The notes: generated by a model from the letters alone, not told the origin. A stretch of 64,000 bases of DNA from Vibrio artabrorum (GCF_024347295.1 NZ_AP025459.1:186001-250000), one strand, 5' to 3'. Positions 19,633 through 30,334 are shown, numbered from the stretch's first letter. Program-made: numbers and translations.

Positions 19633-20619
19633 ATGGCTAGTCTTCATGATGTCGCTCGTCTCGCTGGAGTTTCCAAGTCGACGGTCTCAAGAGTAATCAA
19701 TGATGAGTATGGCGTAAAAGACGCGACCAAGATTAAAGTGCGCAAAGCGGTTGAAGAGTGTGGCTATCTCCCAAACCAAGTCGCTAAAGACTTAAAGTCT
19801 CAGAAAACCAACCTCGTTGGCGTGATTGTTCCTAGGGTTTCTTCCCATGCCACCGCTCAAGGTGTCGACGGTTTAACCGCAGTATTAGAGCAAGCAGGCA
19901 AGCATGTTTTATTAGCGAGCACGCACCAAACACACCACAAAGAACTTGAATACATTCAGATATTTAACCAGAAGCGTGTTGAAGGCATCATCCTGTACGC
20001 GACCCACCTCGACAACCAATTGGTCAAAGCGATTCAAAGCTCTGCCGTACCCGTGGTGTTGGTTGGTCAAGACGGTTCAATGTTTAACATCCCAAGCATT
20101 GTGCACGACGATACTCGTGTAGGGTTTGAAGCAGGCAACCGCCTTATCTCGAAGGGTTGTCAATACATGGGGTTCATAGGCGTACAAGGCGATGATATTG
20201 CGGTGGATAAGATGAGATCGGAAGGCTTTGCTCAATCACTTCAATTTAGCGACCTCGCACTGCAATTTCACGCCCGTGGCGACTTCACCATCGATTCTGG
20301 CTACAAACTGGCTAAGCATTATCTCAAGGAGCACACCAAGCTCGACGGCCTATTCTGCGCTACTGACCGTATCGCAATCGGTGCGATCAGAGCGATTCAG
20401 GAAGCGGGGCTTGTTCCTGGAAAAGACATATTGGTGCTCGGTGTGGGTGACGATGAGCTGGCTTCTGTCTGTACGCCAACGCTGTCTACGTTTAACTATG
20501 CGTTTGATAAAGCGGGAGAAAATGGAGCCAAGCTGCTACTCGACCGTATTGAGAAAAAAGGTTTTGAAATGAGTAAAATGGTGCTGACCTTCACCACCAT
20601 TGATCGAGAATCTTGCTAG
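19633..20619 (+). CDS. scrR: Sucrose operon repressor, LacI family
   Basis: 328 residues. The N-terminal helix-turn-helix (DVARLAGVSKSTVSRVIN) and hinge are followed by a periplasmic-binding-protein-like sensor domain (about 60-328). It diverges from scrA and lies among scrA, scrB, scrK and scrY, so it should repress these genes and release on fructose or a fructose phosphate, as known for ScrR. The effector is inferred. Confidence 0.92.
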   Translation: MASLHDVARLAGVSKSTVSRVINDEYGVKDATKIKVRKAVEECGYLPNQVAKDLKSQKTNLVGVIVPRVSSHATAQGVDGLTAVLEQAGKHVLLASTHQTHHKELEYIQIFNQKRVEGIILYATHLDNQLVKAIQSSAVPVVLVGQDGSMFNIPSIVHDDTRVGFEAGNRLISKGCQYMGFIGVQGDDIAVDKMRSEGFAQSLQFSDLALQFHARGDFTIDSGYKLAKHYLKEHTKLDGLFCATDRIAIGAIRAIQEAGLVPGKDILVLGVGDDELASVCTPTLSTFNYAFDKAGENGAKLLLDRIEKKGFEMSKMVLTFTTIDRESC

Positions 20620-20654
20620 CGATTTATTTCAGAGATCAAGTGCTCCCAAAATAA

Positions 20655-20695
20655 AAATGCCAACCCTCGAGTTAACAACGATAAGGTTGGCATTT
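20655..20695. terminator. Terminator between convergent scrR and scrY
   Basis: AAATGCCAACC (20655-20665) pairs perfectly with GGTTGGCATTT (20685-20695) around a 19-base loop, between two convergent genes. Confidence 0.65.
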
Positions 20696-20753
20696 GACGA
20701 TGTGAATCTCACATCATGATTAACACTCTCTACCTAAACGATATATCGAGCCA

Positions 20754-22142
<1,389 letters not shown>

Positions 22143-22162
22143 TTAATTATTTTGGATAAAAC

Positions 22163-22179
22163 TGCAAACGTTCCCGAAA
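22163..22179. promoter_or_regulatory. ScrR-type operator near scrY start
   Basis: TGCAAACGTTCCCGAAA, 36 bases upstream of the scrY start, is the reverse complement of the scrA operator core. Confidence 0.7.
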
Positions 22180-22300
22180 TAATTCGTAAGCGCACTTAAA
22201 CTCATACTTTTGATGCACAAGCTTAATATCGAAGAAGAAATAGAAATCAGTTGTATTGATTTCTACAGATTTTGTATCTAGCTGGATGATAGATCGATAC

Positions 22301-22317
22301 TTTCGGGAACGTTACCG
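22301..22317. promoter_or_regulatory. Second ScrR-type operator upstream of scrY
   Basis: TTTCGGGAACGTTACCG lies 174 bases upstream of the scrY start. It shares 14 bases with the scrA site. Two sites about 138 bases apart would allow looping. Confidence 0.6.
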
Positions 22318-22426
22318 AGAATGCATAATTCTGATAACTTTGTCACAAGTGAAGTGAATGAATGAACGAAAAACGGTGTCTCGCGCACATTGATGTACTT
22401 TAGCGAAACCTAAGAAAAATAAATTT

Positions 22427-22440
22427 TTCAAACGTTTGAA
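22427..22440. promoter_or_regulatory. Perfect palindrome TTCAAACGTTTGAA
   Basis: A 14-bp perfect palindrome of the LacI-operator shape, 300 bases upstream of scrY. It differs from the scr sites and may be bound by another LacI-family protein (Cra/FruR-like). The rest of 22128-22540 is promoter-like AT-rich sequence. Confidence 0.4.
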
Positions 22441-22540
22441 ATGCCATTGAATGATGTTGATTGATAGGGGGTTAAAATGAGTATATGAACAACTGAAACT
22501 TATCGAACCTTAGATTAGAAAGCATAAGGCATGGCGAAAA

Positions 22541-22948
22541 TTACTTCTTTTTGTTCTGCTCAACCAACTTTTCATTCCATGCATCGTTGCCGTCTCGCTT
22601 GCTAACATCATACTCAGAACAAAACTGCGATATGGTCATGTTGTTATCACCAGTGGCTAGCTTTAACGCTAACTGCACTTGCTGGAGCTTACTTTGAAGA
22701 CGAAGGTTTTGACCTGCCTTTGGGCTTTTCTCTTTGGCGAACTTTAAAGCAGCATGTTTGCGCTCTGCAGCACCCGCACGGCGATCCGCTTCTGATAATA
22801 GATATTTTAGCTGCGCGACACTTTTTCCCTTTTTGAAAGCAGGTTCAAGCAGTTCAACACATTCATCAAATGATGGATTTATAACATACGGATCAATTTT
22901 GTGCGCTTGTTGGCGCATCCACTCTAGCGCGAGCTTTTCATCTGACAT
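22541..22948 (-). CDS. Uncharacterised cytoplasmic protein
   Basis: 135 residues from ATG 22948 (MSDEKLALEWMRQQ); the frame extends 17 codons further but those look non-coding. It is highly charged and helical, with Lys/Arg/Glu-rich segments and no signal or membrane helix. The C-terminal part (MTISQFCSEYDVSKRDGNDAW) resembles a small helix-turn-helix, but I do not recognise a family. No operon partner. Confidence 0.6.
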   Translation of the reverse strand: MSDEKLALEWMRQQAHKIDPYVINPSFDECVELLEPAFKKGKSVAQLKYLLSEADRRAGAAERKHAALKFAKEKSPKAGQNLRLQSKLQQVQLALKLATGDNNMTISQFCSEYDVSKRDGNDAWNEKLVEQNKKK

Positions 22949-23221
22949 TGTATAATCTTTATCGATAAAACAGTCGTATATGGTATCGCTCAATAGCAAA
23001 CCACTGCAATAACAAATTTAGCGACTTCGTATCTTTGTACTACTGCTAATTCATCATTCCTTTGCTAGGACGCTAACCAAGTATCCTAAGATCCCTTCCT
23101 TTCTTAAACATCCAAGCACTTTCTCAAACATCCAAGCATGTAGCCGCAGACTCTTTGATCGATAAAAGCGGATTCTTCGTATATTTAAGTTCTTTAGTGA
23201 GCATGCTCGAAGATAACAAAA

Positions 23222-23841
23222 ATGAGAAGAAAAGAAGATATGAAGGACATGACCCTTTCAAGGCAAGACATCCAAGCAATGGATCAACGTGAGCGCGCTC
23301 GCCTAATTAACTCCTTATCAGGATTCAAAAGCGCAAACCTAATTGGTACGCGTGATAAACAAGGGCTAGAAAATCTTGCTGTGGTAAGTTCTGTCATTCA
23401 CCTAGGGTCTGCTCCCGCGCTGGTCGGTTTTATTGTTCGCCCCGACAAAAGCCGCCGTCATACGCTAGAAAACATTCTAGACACTAAGTACTTCACCATT
23501 AACAGCATTGGTGCTGACTTTGTTAAAAAGGCCCATCAAACCTCGGCTCGCTACCCTAAACCGGTATCAGAATTCAACGCGGTCGGCTTAACGGCCTATT
23601 ATGACGACATGTTCCCCGCTCCATTCGTCTTGGAGAGCAGTTTAAAGATAGGGTTAGCGTTCAAAGAACAGATCACAATCGAAAGCAATCAAACGCAAAT
23701 ATTGATCGGTGAAGTTATAACGATCCACGCACCCAAAGGCTACACCGTCTAAGCTATGCCAAGTCAAATAAGTCTCTGTTTCCGCTAACTCGTGAAGGAA
23801 ACCCAACATCATGGGACGCTCGTGAGCTGAATTTAGGGTAA
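23222..23841 (+). pseudogene. Flavin reductase-like protein, broken near its 3' end
   Basis: The first 175 codons encode the FMN-binding split barrel of the flavin reductase-like family (SVIHLGSAPALVGFIVRPD, TINSIGADF, HQTSARYPKPVSEF). The frame then stops at 23750. In another frame, 23746-23841 encodes RLSYAKSNKSLFPLTREG and ends NLG, which looks like the normal C-terminus of such proteins. A deletion of roughly 20-30 codons with a frame change would explain both. The product probably lacks its last strand region and may be inactive. Confidence 0.65.
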
Positions 23842-23944
23842 TTTTGTTCGGTAATTTACTCACAAAGGTGCTAATTTTCACATCAGCACCTAATACGCAC
23901 ACAACAGAGCTAAATTAAATCTACGCCCATTTCCAAGGAATCCT

Positions 23945-24736
23945 TTGAAGTTAACCCACTTTAAATACAAAACGCGCAAAGGCCCTGATTATCGGCATGG
24001 CGATCAGGTGTCTTTCATGGACATCAAACAGACCTTCGGTATGGGCAGCATTCGTGTGGGCGCTTGGGTCACTAAAGAAGAGAAAGAGCTCGCCGCGAAT
24101 CTGATATTCGATTCGCTAGCAGATTTGGCTTACATCTTGGCTCTGCCGCCAGAAGCAATTGGCTTGCGTGGCACATTAGGTTTAGCGTTCGGCAGTGGTG
24201 GCAGAAAAGGCGTACAAGCACACTATGCGCCAAACCAAAGAGAGTTAGCCCTCGCTAAAAACGCAGGTGCAGGTGCATTAGCGCATGAGTTCTGGCATGC
24301 ATTTGACCACTACATTGCCGAAAAGGCGTTTGAGATTGGTGACACCTCCGGTCCACGCAAGCAAATCTTGTTCGCCAGTGATTGTTGGCTACACGATAGA
24401 AAGGTAAGGCCTCATCCATTAAACGAAAGTTTGATGTCTGTGTTCGACGCCACACTACTCAGTGACAACAACCTAGATAAACACGACTACGTTGCGCGCA
24501 GCGTTATTGCAGACAAGGCAACGTCGGCTCGTTACTTTTCACTACCAACAGAAATGATGGCGCGAGCCTTTGAAGCTACGATTGAATCCTGTTCAGATAT
24601 CGAGAATTCTTACTTAGTCGATGGCACGACCAAGCCGGATATGTTCCCTCTCTATCCAGACCTCACGCATCGCAAAGAGATTTATGAAGCGCTTCAAGGT
24701 TATTTCGCGCCGTTAGGTCGATCTTTAAGTAAGTAA
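23945..24736 (+). CDS. Putative zinc metallopeptidase-like protein (HEFWH motif)
   Basis: 263 residues starting at TTG 23945, with AAGGA (23933-23937) 7 bases upstream. No signal peptide or membrane helix. The motif AHEFWHAFDHY near residue 120 fits HExxH zinc peptidases, and conserved-looking TEMMARAFEA follows near 213. It resembles CLCA_X-type conserved proteins of Vibrio and Shewanella, which I recall only loosely. Cytoplasmic; substrate unknown. Confidence 0.65.
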   Translation: MKLTHFKYKTRKGPDYRHGDQVSFMDIKQTFGMGSIRVGAWVTKEEKELAANLIFDSLADLAYILALPPEAIGLRGTLGLAFGSGGRKGVQAHYAPNQRELALAKNAGAGALAHEFWHAFDHYIAEKAFEIGDTSGPRKQILFASDCWLHDRKVRPHPLNESLMSVFDATLLSDNNLDKHDYVARSVIADKATSARYFSLPTEMMARAFEATIESCSDIENSYLVDGTTKPDMFPLYPDLTHRKEIYEALQGYFAPLGRSLSK

Positions 24737-24828
24737 CGTTCGAGTCGTTAGAGGTAAGAGATGATCCATCAGCGAAAAGTGTTTATAGTCCAGACATACA
24801 CTTCAACATCCATGATTTAGAGGCAGTA

Positions 24829-25152
24829 ATGATCAGTTGGCCATCTTAGGTAAAACTCGACGGTGATGATGAGCTTATTTACGTCGCATCCGAGAACGAT
24901 TTTCAAGCAAAATGCTCAGATATGATCTTGGGTGAAGAGGATTATCTCATAGATTCAGTTGGCGACAGCTACTCGCTACAATCAAACTCAAACCAACTGG
25001 GTTTAGCTAAACGAGCCGAGCAGTATTCGGTTGAAAGCGTGACTAAACTGATTCGAAATCATGAGTTCCAGAAGGCCGAAGTGTGCCTGATGAAGATCCA
25101 CTTCCTAACGATTGAAGAAGCAATTCAATCTTTGGCATTTGAGCCTCGTTAA
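24829..25152 (+). pseudogene. DUF4144-like protein with an in-frame amber stop
   Basis: From ATG 24829 the frame reads MISWPS, then TAG (24847-24849), then continues in frame as VKLDGDDELIYVASENDF through to 25152 with no further stop. The whole ~107-codon product looks like a small DUF4144-type protein. A downstream ATG (24922) could give a 76-residue piece. One base change appears to have silenced it. Confidence 0.65.
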
Positions 25153-25195
25153 GATTGGTTATTAATTCAAAACCTAGATTCGAATCAGAACAAAC

Positions 25196-25225
25196 AAAAA
25201 CAGCGCCAATTTAGGCGCTGTTTTC
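25196..25225. terminator. Bidirectional terminator
   Basis: AAAACAGCGCC (25197-25207) pairs with GGCGCTGTTTT (25214-25224), 6-base loop, with A and T runs on both sides. It separates the DUF4144 remnant from the minus-strand symporter gene. The same stem sequence recurs at 30238-30265. Confidence 0.85.
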
Positions 25226-25257
25226 TAGGATGCAATGAGTGGTAATAACCTCAACAA

Positions 25258-26646
25258 CTAAGACGTCGCTTTGTGCGTAATTCCTGACTTATCAACAACC
25301 CCTTCAGCAAACTCACCACGCTCAAGTTTTTCGCGTAAAATTGCATGCTGGTCTTCAGTAAAGGTATAACGAGACATAATAAATATACGTACCAAAGCCC
25401 CTAAAGCCGGCAGTAAAGCAATACAAAAGAACATGCCATTCAATGCTGTTTCTGTTTGGTCCGCATTTGGAACATAACCAATAGTTGTCAGGATCAGACC
25501 TGTTAAACCACCTGCTACCGCAACGGATAATTTACCTGTAAATGTTTGGCCAGAGAAAGTTATCGCTGCTGTACGCTTACCACTATGGTAGTAAGAGTAT
25601 TCAACGGTATCTGCAATCATCGCTGAAATAAGCGGGTTAGTCATCATAAAGAGCCCCGTTACTACTGCCAGCCACATCATCACCACCGTTGTGTTGTCAT
25701 AACCTGTTAGATAAAAACCAACACGTGCGATAATTTCCAACACACATAGAGCAATAAAGATATCTCTCTTCTTGAACCGTTTAGTTAGGATTGGCGTCGC
25801 TAAACACGCGATAGCACTGACTAAAGTGATAGTACCAATCAATGAAACTAAACCTGCATCGCCCATGTTGTAGGTGAAAAAGAAAATGTATAAACCATTA
25901 ACTAGATTAAAGAACACATTCATAAAGAATGCAGCCAAGATGAAGAATAATGGCTTGTTTTTACGTACCGCTTGAAAAGTATCTTTCAGTGTTACTTTTT
26001 CACAGCTCGCCGTCGAAATACGCTCTTTGGTATTGTAAAAACCGTTCAGCATAAACAGCAGACCTGCCACCATCAATACGATAACAGCAGGTAAGTAACC
26101 TTGATCAGCACGACCATCAGCAAAAAATGCGCTTAATTTAGGAAAAATAACCAGCGTTGCGCCAATACCAGCATTAACACCTAACATGGCACACGTTGCT
26201 GCTTTGGCACGCTCTTGAGGCTCATCAGTCATCACCGACGACATTGACCAAAATGGCACATCAGAGATGGTGTAAAGGGTACCCCACAGAATATAAGTGA
26301 TACCCGCATACATCACTTTAGTCGACATGTCCGCATCGATATTATAGAAGGCAGCGATGGTCACCAATACAATCAAAAACGGAGTAAACAACATGTAGGG
26401 ACGGAACTTACCGAAGCGAGATTCTAACGTATCCATATAGCCAGCAATCAACGGATCATTAACAGCATCCCACACTCGTGCAATAAGAAATATGGTACTC
26501 GCAGCAATCGGCGAAATACCGAGAATATCGGTGTAGAAGTATAAGATGAACGAGCCAACCAAGCCAAAACTAAAGCATTGGCCCACGCCATAGCCGAAAT
26601 AAGAAATCAGCTCTCTATTGTTTAATCTATTTTTTATAGTAGTCAT
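25258..26646 (-). CDS. GPH-family glycoside/pentoside/hexuronide:cation symporter
   Basis: 462 residues with about 12 membrane helices. The N-terminal block (YGVGQCFSFGLVGSFI, ARVWDAVNDPLIAGYMD) is typical of the GPH (MelB-like) family, which brings sugars or glycosides in with Na+ or H+. It is followed, in gene order on the minus strand, the GH5-like hydrolase located 70 bases upstream, so both are likely one operon under the LacI regulator at 28000. The substrate is probably a short beta-glycoside or oligosaccharide, an inference from the neighbour. Confidence 0.88.
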   Translation of the reverse strand: MTTIKNRLNNRELISYFGYGVGQCFSFGLVGSFILYFYTDILGISPIAASTIFLIARVWDAVNDPLIAGYMDTLESRFGKFRPYMLFTPFLIVLVTIAAFYNIDADMSTKVMYAGITYILWGTLYTISDVPFWSMSSVMTDEPQERAKAATCAMLGVNAGIGATLVIFPKLSAFFADGRADQGYLPAVIVLMVAGLLFMLNGFYNTKERISTASCEKVTLKDTFQAVRKNKPLFFILAAFFMNVFFNLVNGLYIFFFTYNMGDAGLVSLIGTITLVSAIACLATPILTKRFKKRDIFIALCVLEIIARVGFYLTGYDNTTVVMMWLAVVTGLFMMTNPLISAMIADTVEYSYYHSGKRTAAITFSGQTFTGKLSVAVAGGLTGLILTTIGYVPNADQTETALNGMFFCIALLPALGALVRIFIMSRYTFTEDQHAILREKLERGEFAEGVVDKSGITHKATS

Positions 26647-26716
26647 TGTTCACGTCTCGATTGATTTGATTCTAGTTTAGAAGCCGACCTTTTTCTCTAG
26701 GCCGGCTAAATGACAG

Positions 26717-27787
26717 TTATTCCACCTCTGCGAGTGTTTGAATCAACTGTACTTCGCTTGCATCATATGGCTGTCCTTGCTCATCAAGCAGATCGTGGAA
26801 CCACTGACTGGCATAGTTAGCGTCATTGCGTTTAATTTCAGGCCAAGGAAGGTGCGTTTGTGTTTTACCTTTCACTAATCCCCATTGATAGCAGCCAATA
26901 TTCTTAGCTTTAAAAATTGGCAGCTGTTCATGTAAGGAAGATTGTGCATGACGTGCTAACCACTCGGTACACATCATCGGACGGTTGTGCGCTTGCACAA
27001 CTTCCAGCGCTTCATGGAACAAATCCAACGGAAGATAAGCATGAAAAGTGATAATGTCTGATAGCTCCATCGCTCGACGATCGGTTGGATGTTCAAAAAT
27101 AGGCAAACTACGGTCGAGAATACTAGGGCAATGCCATGCACCCACCGTTAGCGGCTGAGTCGGGTTCACATCGCGCGCCCACTCAAACGCTTTTTCCATC
27201 AACTCGTGGCTGAACGTCTCCATTTCTTCATCGTAAGCTAGCTCACCAGTGGGTGTAAAAATCATACGGTTGGTTGGCTCGTTGTACAGATCCCAAATCG
27301 CAATACGCGGGTCGTTTTTATAAGTCGAGAGAATGTCACGGATGTAAGTTTCAACGTCACCCCACTGTGACTTATCCATCACAACATTACGACCTGGGCT
27401 GGCCGCAGCTTGGCTATTATGCAGGTCAGGGACGGGGGCTTTTTGTTGACCTAGATACGGATGGTCACCGGAGAATCCACAATCATCCATTGGCGTTAGC
27501 ATGACTTTGATATTGTTACGTTCACAGATATCTAAAAATCGATCGATACGAGCATGTAACCCCTCACGGTCTGCTTGCCAAACGATAAAAGGCAGGTTGG
27601 TACGAAGGGTGTTGTAACCTACCTGTTTTGCCCATGCTAATTCTTCTTCCATGATCTCTGGAGCGAAACTGTCTGCTTGCCACATTTCGTTCCAGTTTAC
27701 AGCCGTCCTTGGTAAGTAATTAAATCCACGTAGCCATCCATGTTGTTGTTGCCATTGCCACGCTTTGTCTTCAGACCATCTTTTCAT
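26717..27787 (-). CDS. Cytoplasmic GH5-like glycoside hydrolase
   Basis: 356 residues from ATG 27787 with AAGG 8 bases upstream; an upstream GTG overlaps that site. A TIM-barrel glycosidase of clan A: the acid/base Glu in DLYNEPTN near residue 170 and the nucleophile Glu in MCTEWLAR near residue 275. There is no signal peptide, so it works on imported sugar rather than polymer outside. First gene of the operon with the GPH symporter; a palindromic operator lies 36-47 bases upstream of its start. Beta-mannosidase, beta-glucosidase or xylosidase activity cannot be told apart. Confidence 0.82.
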   Translation of the reverse strand: MKRWSEDKAWQWQQQHGWLRGFNYLPRTAVNWNEMWQADSFAPEIMEEELAWAKQVGYNTLRTNLPFIVWQADREGLHARIDRFLDICERNNIKVMLTPMDDCGFSGDHPYLGQQKAPVPDLHNSQAAASPGRNVVMDKSQWGDVETYIRDILSTYKNDPRIAIWDLYNEPTNRMIFTPTGELAYDEEMETFSHELMEKAFEWARDVNPTQPLTVGAWHCPSILDRSLPIFEHPTDRRAMELSDIITFHAYLPLDLFHEALEVVQAHNRPMMCTEWLARHAQSSLHEQLPIFKAKNIGCYQWGLVKGKTQTHLPWPEIKRNDANYASQWFHDLLDEQGQPYDASEVQLIQTLAEVE

Positions 27788-27822
27788 ATTACTCACCTTG
27801 AAACTAAATTATTAACTAATAA

Positions 27823-27834
27823 TATTAGCTAATA
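27823..27834. promoter_or_regulatory. Operator TATTAGCTAATA before the GH5-like gene
   Basis: A perfect 12-bp palindrome within AACTAATAATATTAGCTAAT. An identical longer block occurs upstream of galM at 30161-30182, so the two operons should share one regulator, most likely the LacI protein at 28000. Confidence 0.75.
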
Positions 27835-27955
27835 TAATGAGCTGAATTTTTAGCGCTACTATCTAAAATTAAAAACGCGTGAACGATCACAACTATCAGA
27901 CTGCTCGGACAACTTTTCGTGATCCCCATCTTTAACAGGTGATCGAAAGTTGATA

Positions 27956-27978
27956 ATTAGCTAATATCTTTAGCTAAC
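27956..27978. promoter_or_regulatory. Paired TTAGCTAA operators before the LacI gene
   Basis: ATTAGCTAAT (27956-27965) and TTTAGCTAAC (27969-27978) lie 13 bases apart, 22 bases before the regulator start. They match the operator core of the GH5-like gene and galM and suggest autoregulation. Confidence 0.65.
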
Positions 27979-27999
27979 TAAGTTGAGTTGAAATTTACG

Positions 28000-29025
28000 A
28001 TGGCTAAAAAAATCACTATGAGTGACATTGCTGCAGCGGCAGGTGTGTCTCAATCAACGGTATCACTGGTACTTAATGGTTCAACGTCTGTAAAAATTGC
28101 AGACACCACAAAAAGTAAAGTGCTCGATACCGCCGAATCACTTGGCTACAAAAATAAGAAAGTCGCTCATGCGCTGGGTCGACCTAATAAAATAGCACTG
28201 GTTGTCAACGGGTTATCGAGTTATGACCCTTTTATTGATGCTATAAACTCAGCGCGTGAAGAGGCTTGGGCGAACGACTTTATTTTAGTGATCTTCAATT
28301 ACAGCCACGATGAAGTACTAGCGAGTAAGATTGAGGCGGAAATCAACAGCGGTGATTACGCAGGTTTGGTTTATGCATCGAGTATGACTCGAGACCTTGA
28401 ACAACAAAGAGTTAATACGACGCTACCAACAGTGCTCTTAAATTGCACCAATGAAAGCCTTAGTGATACACCAAGTATTTTGCCTGCCGATATGATTGGT
28501 GCTTACAAAGCCGTTTCTCACCTCACGCAGCAAGGCTATCGTCGCATTGCTATGCTCACAGGCGAGAATTGGATGCTGGCAAGTCAACAGCGAAGCGAAG
28601 GCTACCGTCAGGCGCTAATTGATGCGGACATTATCCCAAATAGTGATTACTTAGCTGAAGCTAGTTGGTCTTTAAAAGAAGCACATCAACAGACATTAGC
28701 ATTGTTTAAGTTGCCTCAAACACCCGAAGCCATCTTTTGCGGAAGTGATTACATGGCAATGGGCTGTTACCAAGCCTTAGCTGAACTAGGACTTAAGATC
28801 CCTCGAGATGTCGCGGTCGTTGGCTACGATAACCAACAAATCGCATCGGAAAGTTTTCCTGCGTTAACATCCGTTGAATTACCTTACTCAGATATGGGCA
28901 AGCTAGCGGTTGAGTCCTTAATGGCGCAAATTGAGGATCAGCCTTTGTTGTCCAGTAGACGAAAAGTGGAAGGAGAATTGATTATTCGTACATCCTCAAC
29001 ACCATCGGATAAGGTGGGCACATAG
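28000..29025 (+). CDS. LacI-family repressor of the glycoside module
   Basis: 341 residues from ATG 28000; an upstream in-frame TTG has no better site. N-terminal helix-turn-helix TMSDIAAAAGVSQSTVSLVLNG, then a periplasmic-binding-like sensor domain with the usual end (VAVVGYDNQQIASESFPALTSVE). It diverges from the GH5/GPH operon and is convergent with galM. Shared TTAGCTAA palindromes at all three promoters make it the likely local regulator. The inducing sugar is unknown. Confidence 0.88.
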   Translation: MAKKITMSDIAAAAGVSQSTVSLVLNGSTSVKIADTTKSKVLDTAESLGYKNKKVAHALGRPNKIALVVNGLSSYDPFIDAINSAREEAWANDFILVIFNYSHDEVLASKIEAEINSGDYAGLVYASSMTRDLEQQRVNTTLPTVLLNCTNESLSDTPSILPADMIGAYKAVSHLTQQGYRRIAMLTGENWMLASQQRSEGYRQALIDADIIPNSDYLAEASWSLKEAHQQTLALFKLPQTPEAIFCGSDYMAMGCYQALAELGLKIPRDVAVVGYDNQQIASESFPALTSVELPYSDMGKLAVESLMAQIEDQPLLSSRRKVEGELIIRTSSTPSDKVGT

Positions 29026-29031
29026 CCCACC
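29013..29031. terminator. Hairpin between the LacI gene and galM
   Basis: GGTGGGC (29013-29019) pairs with GCCCACC (29025-29031), overlapping the stop codon of the regulator gene. No T run follows, so a terminator role between these convergent genes is only a guess. Confidence 0.4.
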
Positions 29032-29043
29032 GATAGTTAGGGC

Positions 29044-30108
29044 CTAAAACTCAAACTGATAAACCGTCTGATGTTGATAAAGCTCTCCAGACTTCAGGAG
29101 CCCGCGGTTAGCTCCCCACTCTGGTTTATTAGGACCATCTGGAAAATATTGGGTTTCTAAGCAAAGACCATCGTACAACTCATAATTTTTACTCTTACCA
29201 GGCGTCCCTGCAAGAAAGTTACCCGAATAAAACTGAATAGCAGGCTTCGTCGTTTTTACCTTCATCACGACTTCTTTTGCAGGTGCAACCAGAACCGCTG
29301 CAACCGACTCTCCATCGGTCACTTCAGGCTGAAACACAAACGCATGATCATAACCACCAGCCATTTTCTGGTCCGACTCAGTCAGAAAATCCCGCCCAAT
29401 GAGCTTTGCGTGTGAAAAATCAAAACTCGTATCCTTAACCGCCTTTATTTCTCCCGTTGGTATTAAGCCTTGATCTGTCGGTAAATAATGGCCTGAACTC
29501 AACTGTAATACATGATCCAAGCTTTTCGAACCAGAAGCCTCACCAGCCAAATTAAAGTAAGCATGATTGGTTAAATTAACGGGGCAAGTCTTATCAGTAT
29601 TGGCTTCATAAGAAATAGATACTTGGTTGTCATCCGTTAGAGAATAGGTAACTTTGACACCAAGATTACCCGGATACCCTTGATCACCATCTTTGGTATG
29701 AAGAGTAAACACTACCTTTTGTGCACTTTGTTCAACAATGCTCCAACGCTTTTTATCAAAGCCCTCTACTCCACCATGTAATGAGTTTTCACCATTATTA
29801 ACCCCGAGTTGGTAGCGCTTCCCTTCAAGTTCGAATTGGCCTTTAGCGATACGGTTTGCAAAACGCCCAACAATCGCCCCGAAATAAGCGTTCTGCTCCA
29901 TATGTTCAGCCATATTGGGCGAGCGAAGTAACACCTCTCGAGCTTCTTCATTCACTGGTATAGAACAACTCAGCCAAGTAGCTCCAATATCCATGAAGGA
30001 TACACTCATTCCATTGCTGTTCGTAAGGTGAACCAGTTTAGCTAACTGACCATCAAACGATGGCGTGGATGCCATGTCTTGCTCTAATTGCTCAAAGTTA
30101 GTAATCAT
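29044..30108 (-). CDS. galM: Aldose 1-epimerase (mutarotase)
   Basis: 354 residues. Mutarotase motifs: NAYFGAIVGRFANRIAKG near residue 73, catalytic His in NLTNHAYFNLAG near 180, GGYDHAF near 250, and the base Glu region GLCLETQYFPDGPN near 317. It speeds the change between alpha and beta forms of glucose, galactose or related sugars in the cytoplasm. The promoter carries the same operator as the GH5/GPH operon, so it probably serves the sugar that operon releases. Confidence 0.92.
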   Translation of the reverse strand: MITNFEQLEQDMASTPSFDGQLAKLVHLTNSNGMSVSFMDIGATWLSCSIPVNEEAREVLLRSPNMAEHMEQNAYFGAIVGRFANRIAKGQFELEGKRYQLGVNNGENSLHGGVEGFDKKRWSIVEQSAQKVVFTLHTKDGDQGYPGNLGVKVTYSLTDDNQVSISYEANTDKTCPVNLTNHAYFNLAGEASGSKSLDHVLQLSSGHYLPTDQGLIPTGEIKAVKDTSFDFSHAKLIGRDFLTESDQKMAGGYDHAFVFQPEVTDGESVAAVLVAPAKEVVMKVKTTKPAIQFYSGNFLAGTPGKSKNYELYDGLCLETQYFPDGPNKPEWGANRGLLKSGELYQHQTVYQFEF

Positions 30109-30169
30109 TAGTGCCTCTTCGTCTCACAAAAATAGCGTTATATCACCACTACTCATCTGCAACTAATAA

Positions 30170-30181
30170 TATTAGCTAATA
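30170..30181. promoter_or_regulatory. Operator TATTAGCTAATA before galM
   Basis: The 12-bp palindrome is 62 bases upstream of the galM start, in the shared block AACTAATAATATTAGCTAAT also found upstream of the GH5-like gene. Confidence 0.72.
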
Positions 30182-30231
30182 TTTTGACCTAGATTGCCTT
30201 TTGCTTAATTCACATAACTTTTCAAGCGTCA

Positions 30232-30271
30232 GAAACAAAAACAGCGCCTCAGTAGGCGCTGTTTTCGTTTC
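30232..30271. terminator. Terminator with the stem shared with 25196
   Basis: GAAACAAAAACAGCGCC (30232-30248) pairs with 30255-30271 around a 6-base loop (one mismatch). It follows the minus-strand Dcu gene by 64 bases. Confidence 0.8.
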
Positions 30272-30334
30272 TTATCTCGTTATCGCTGGTTTAATTAAGC
30301 GTCAAAAAGTAAGATTAAGTGATAAAGAGCTAGA

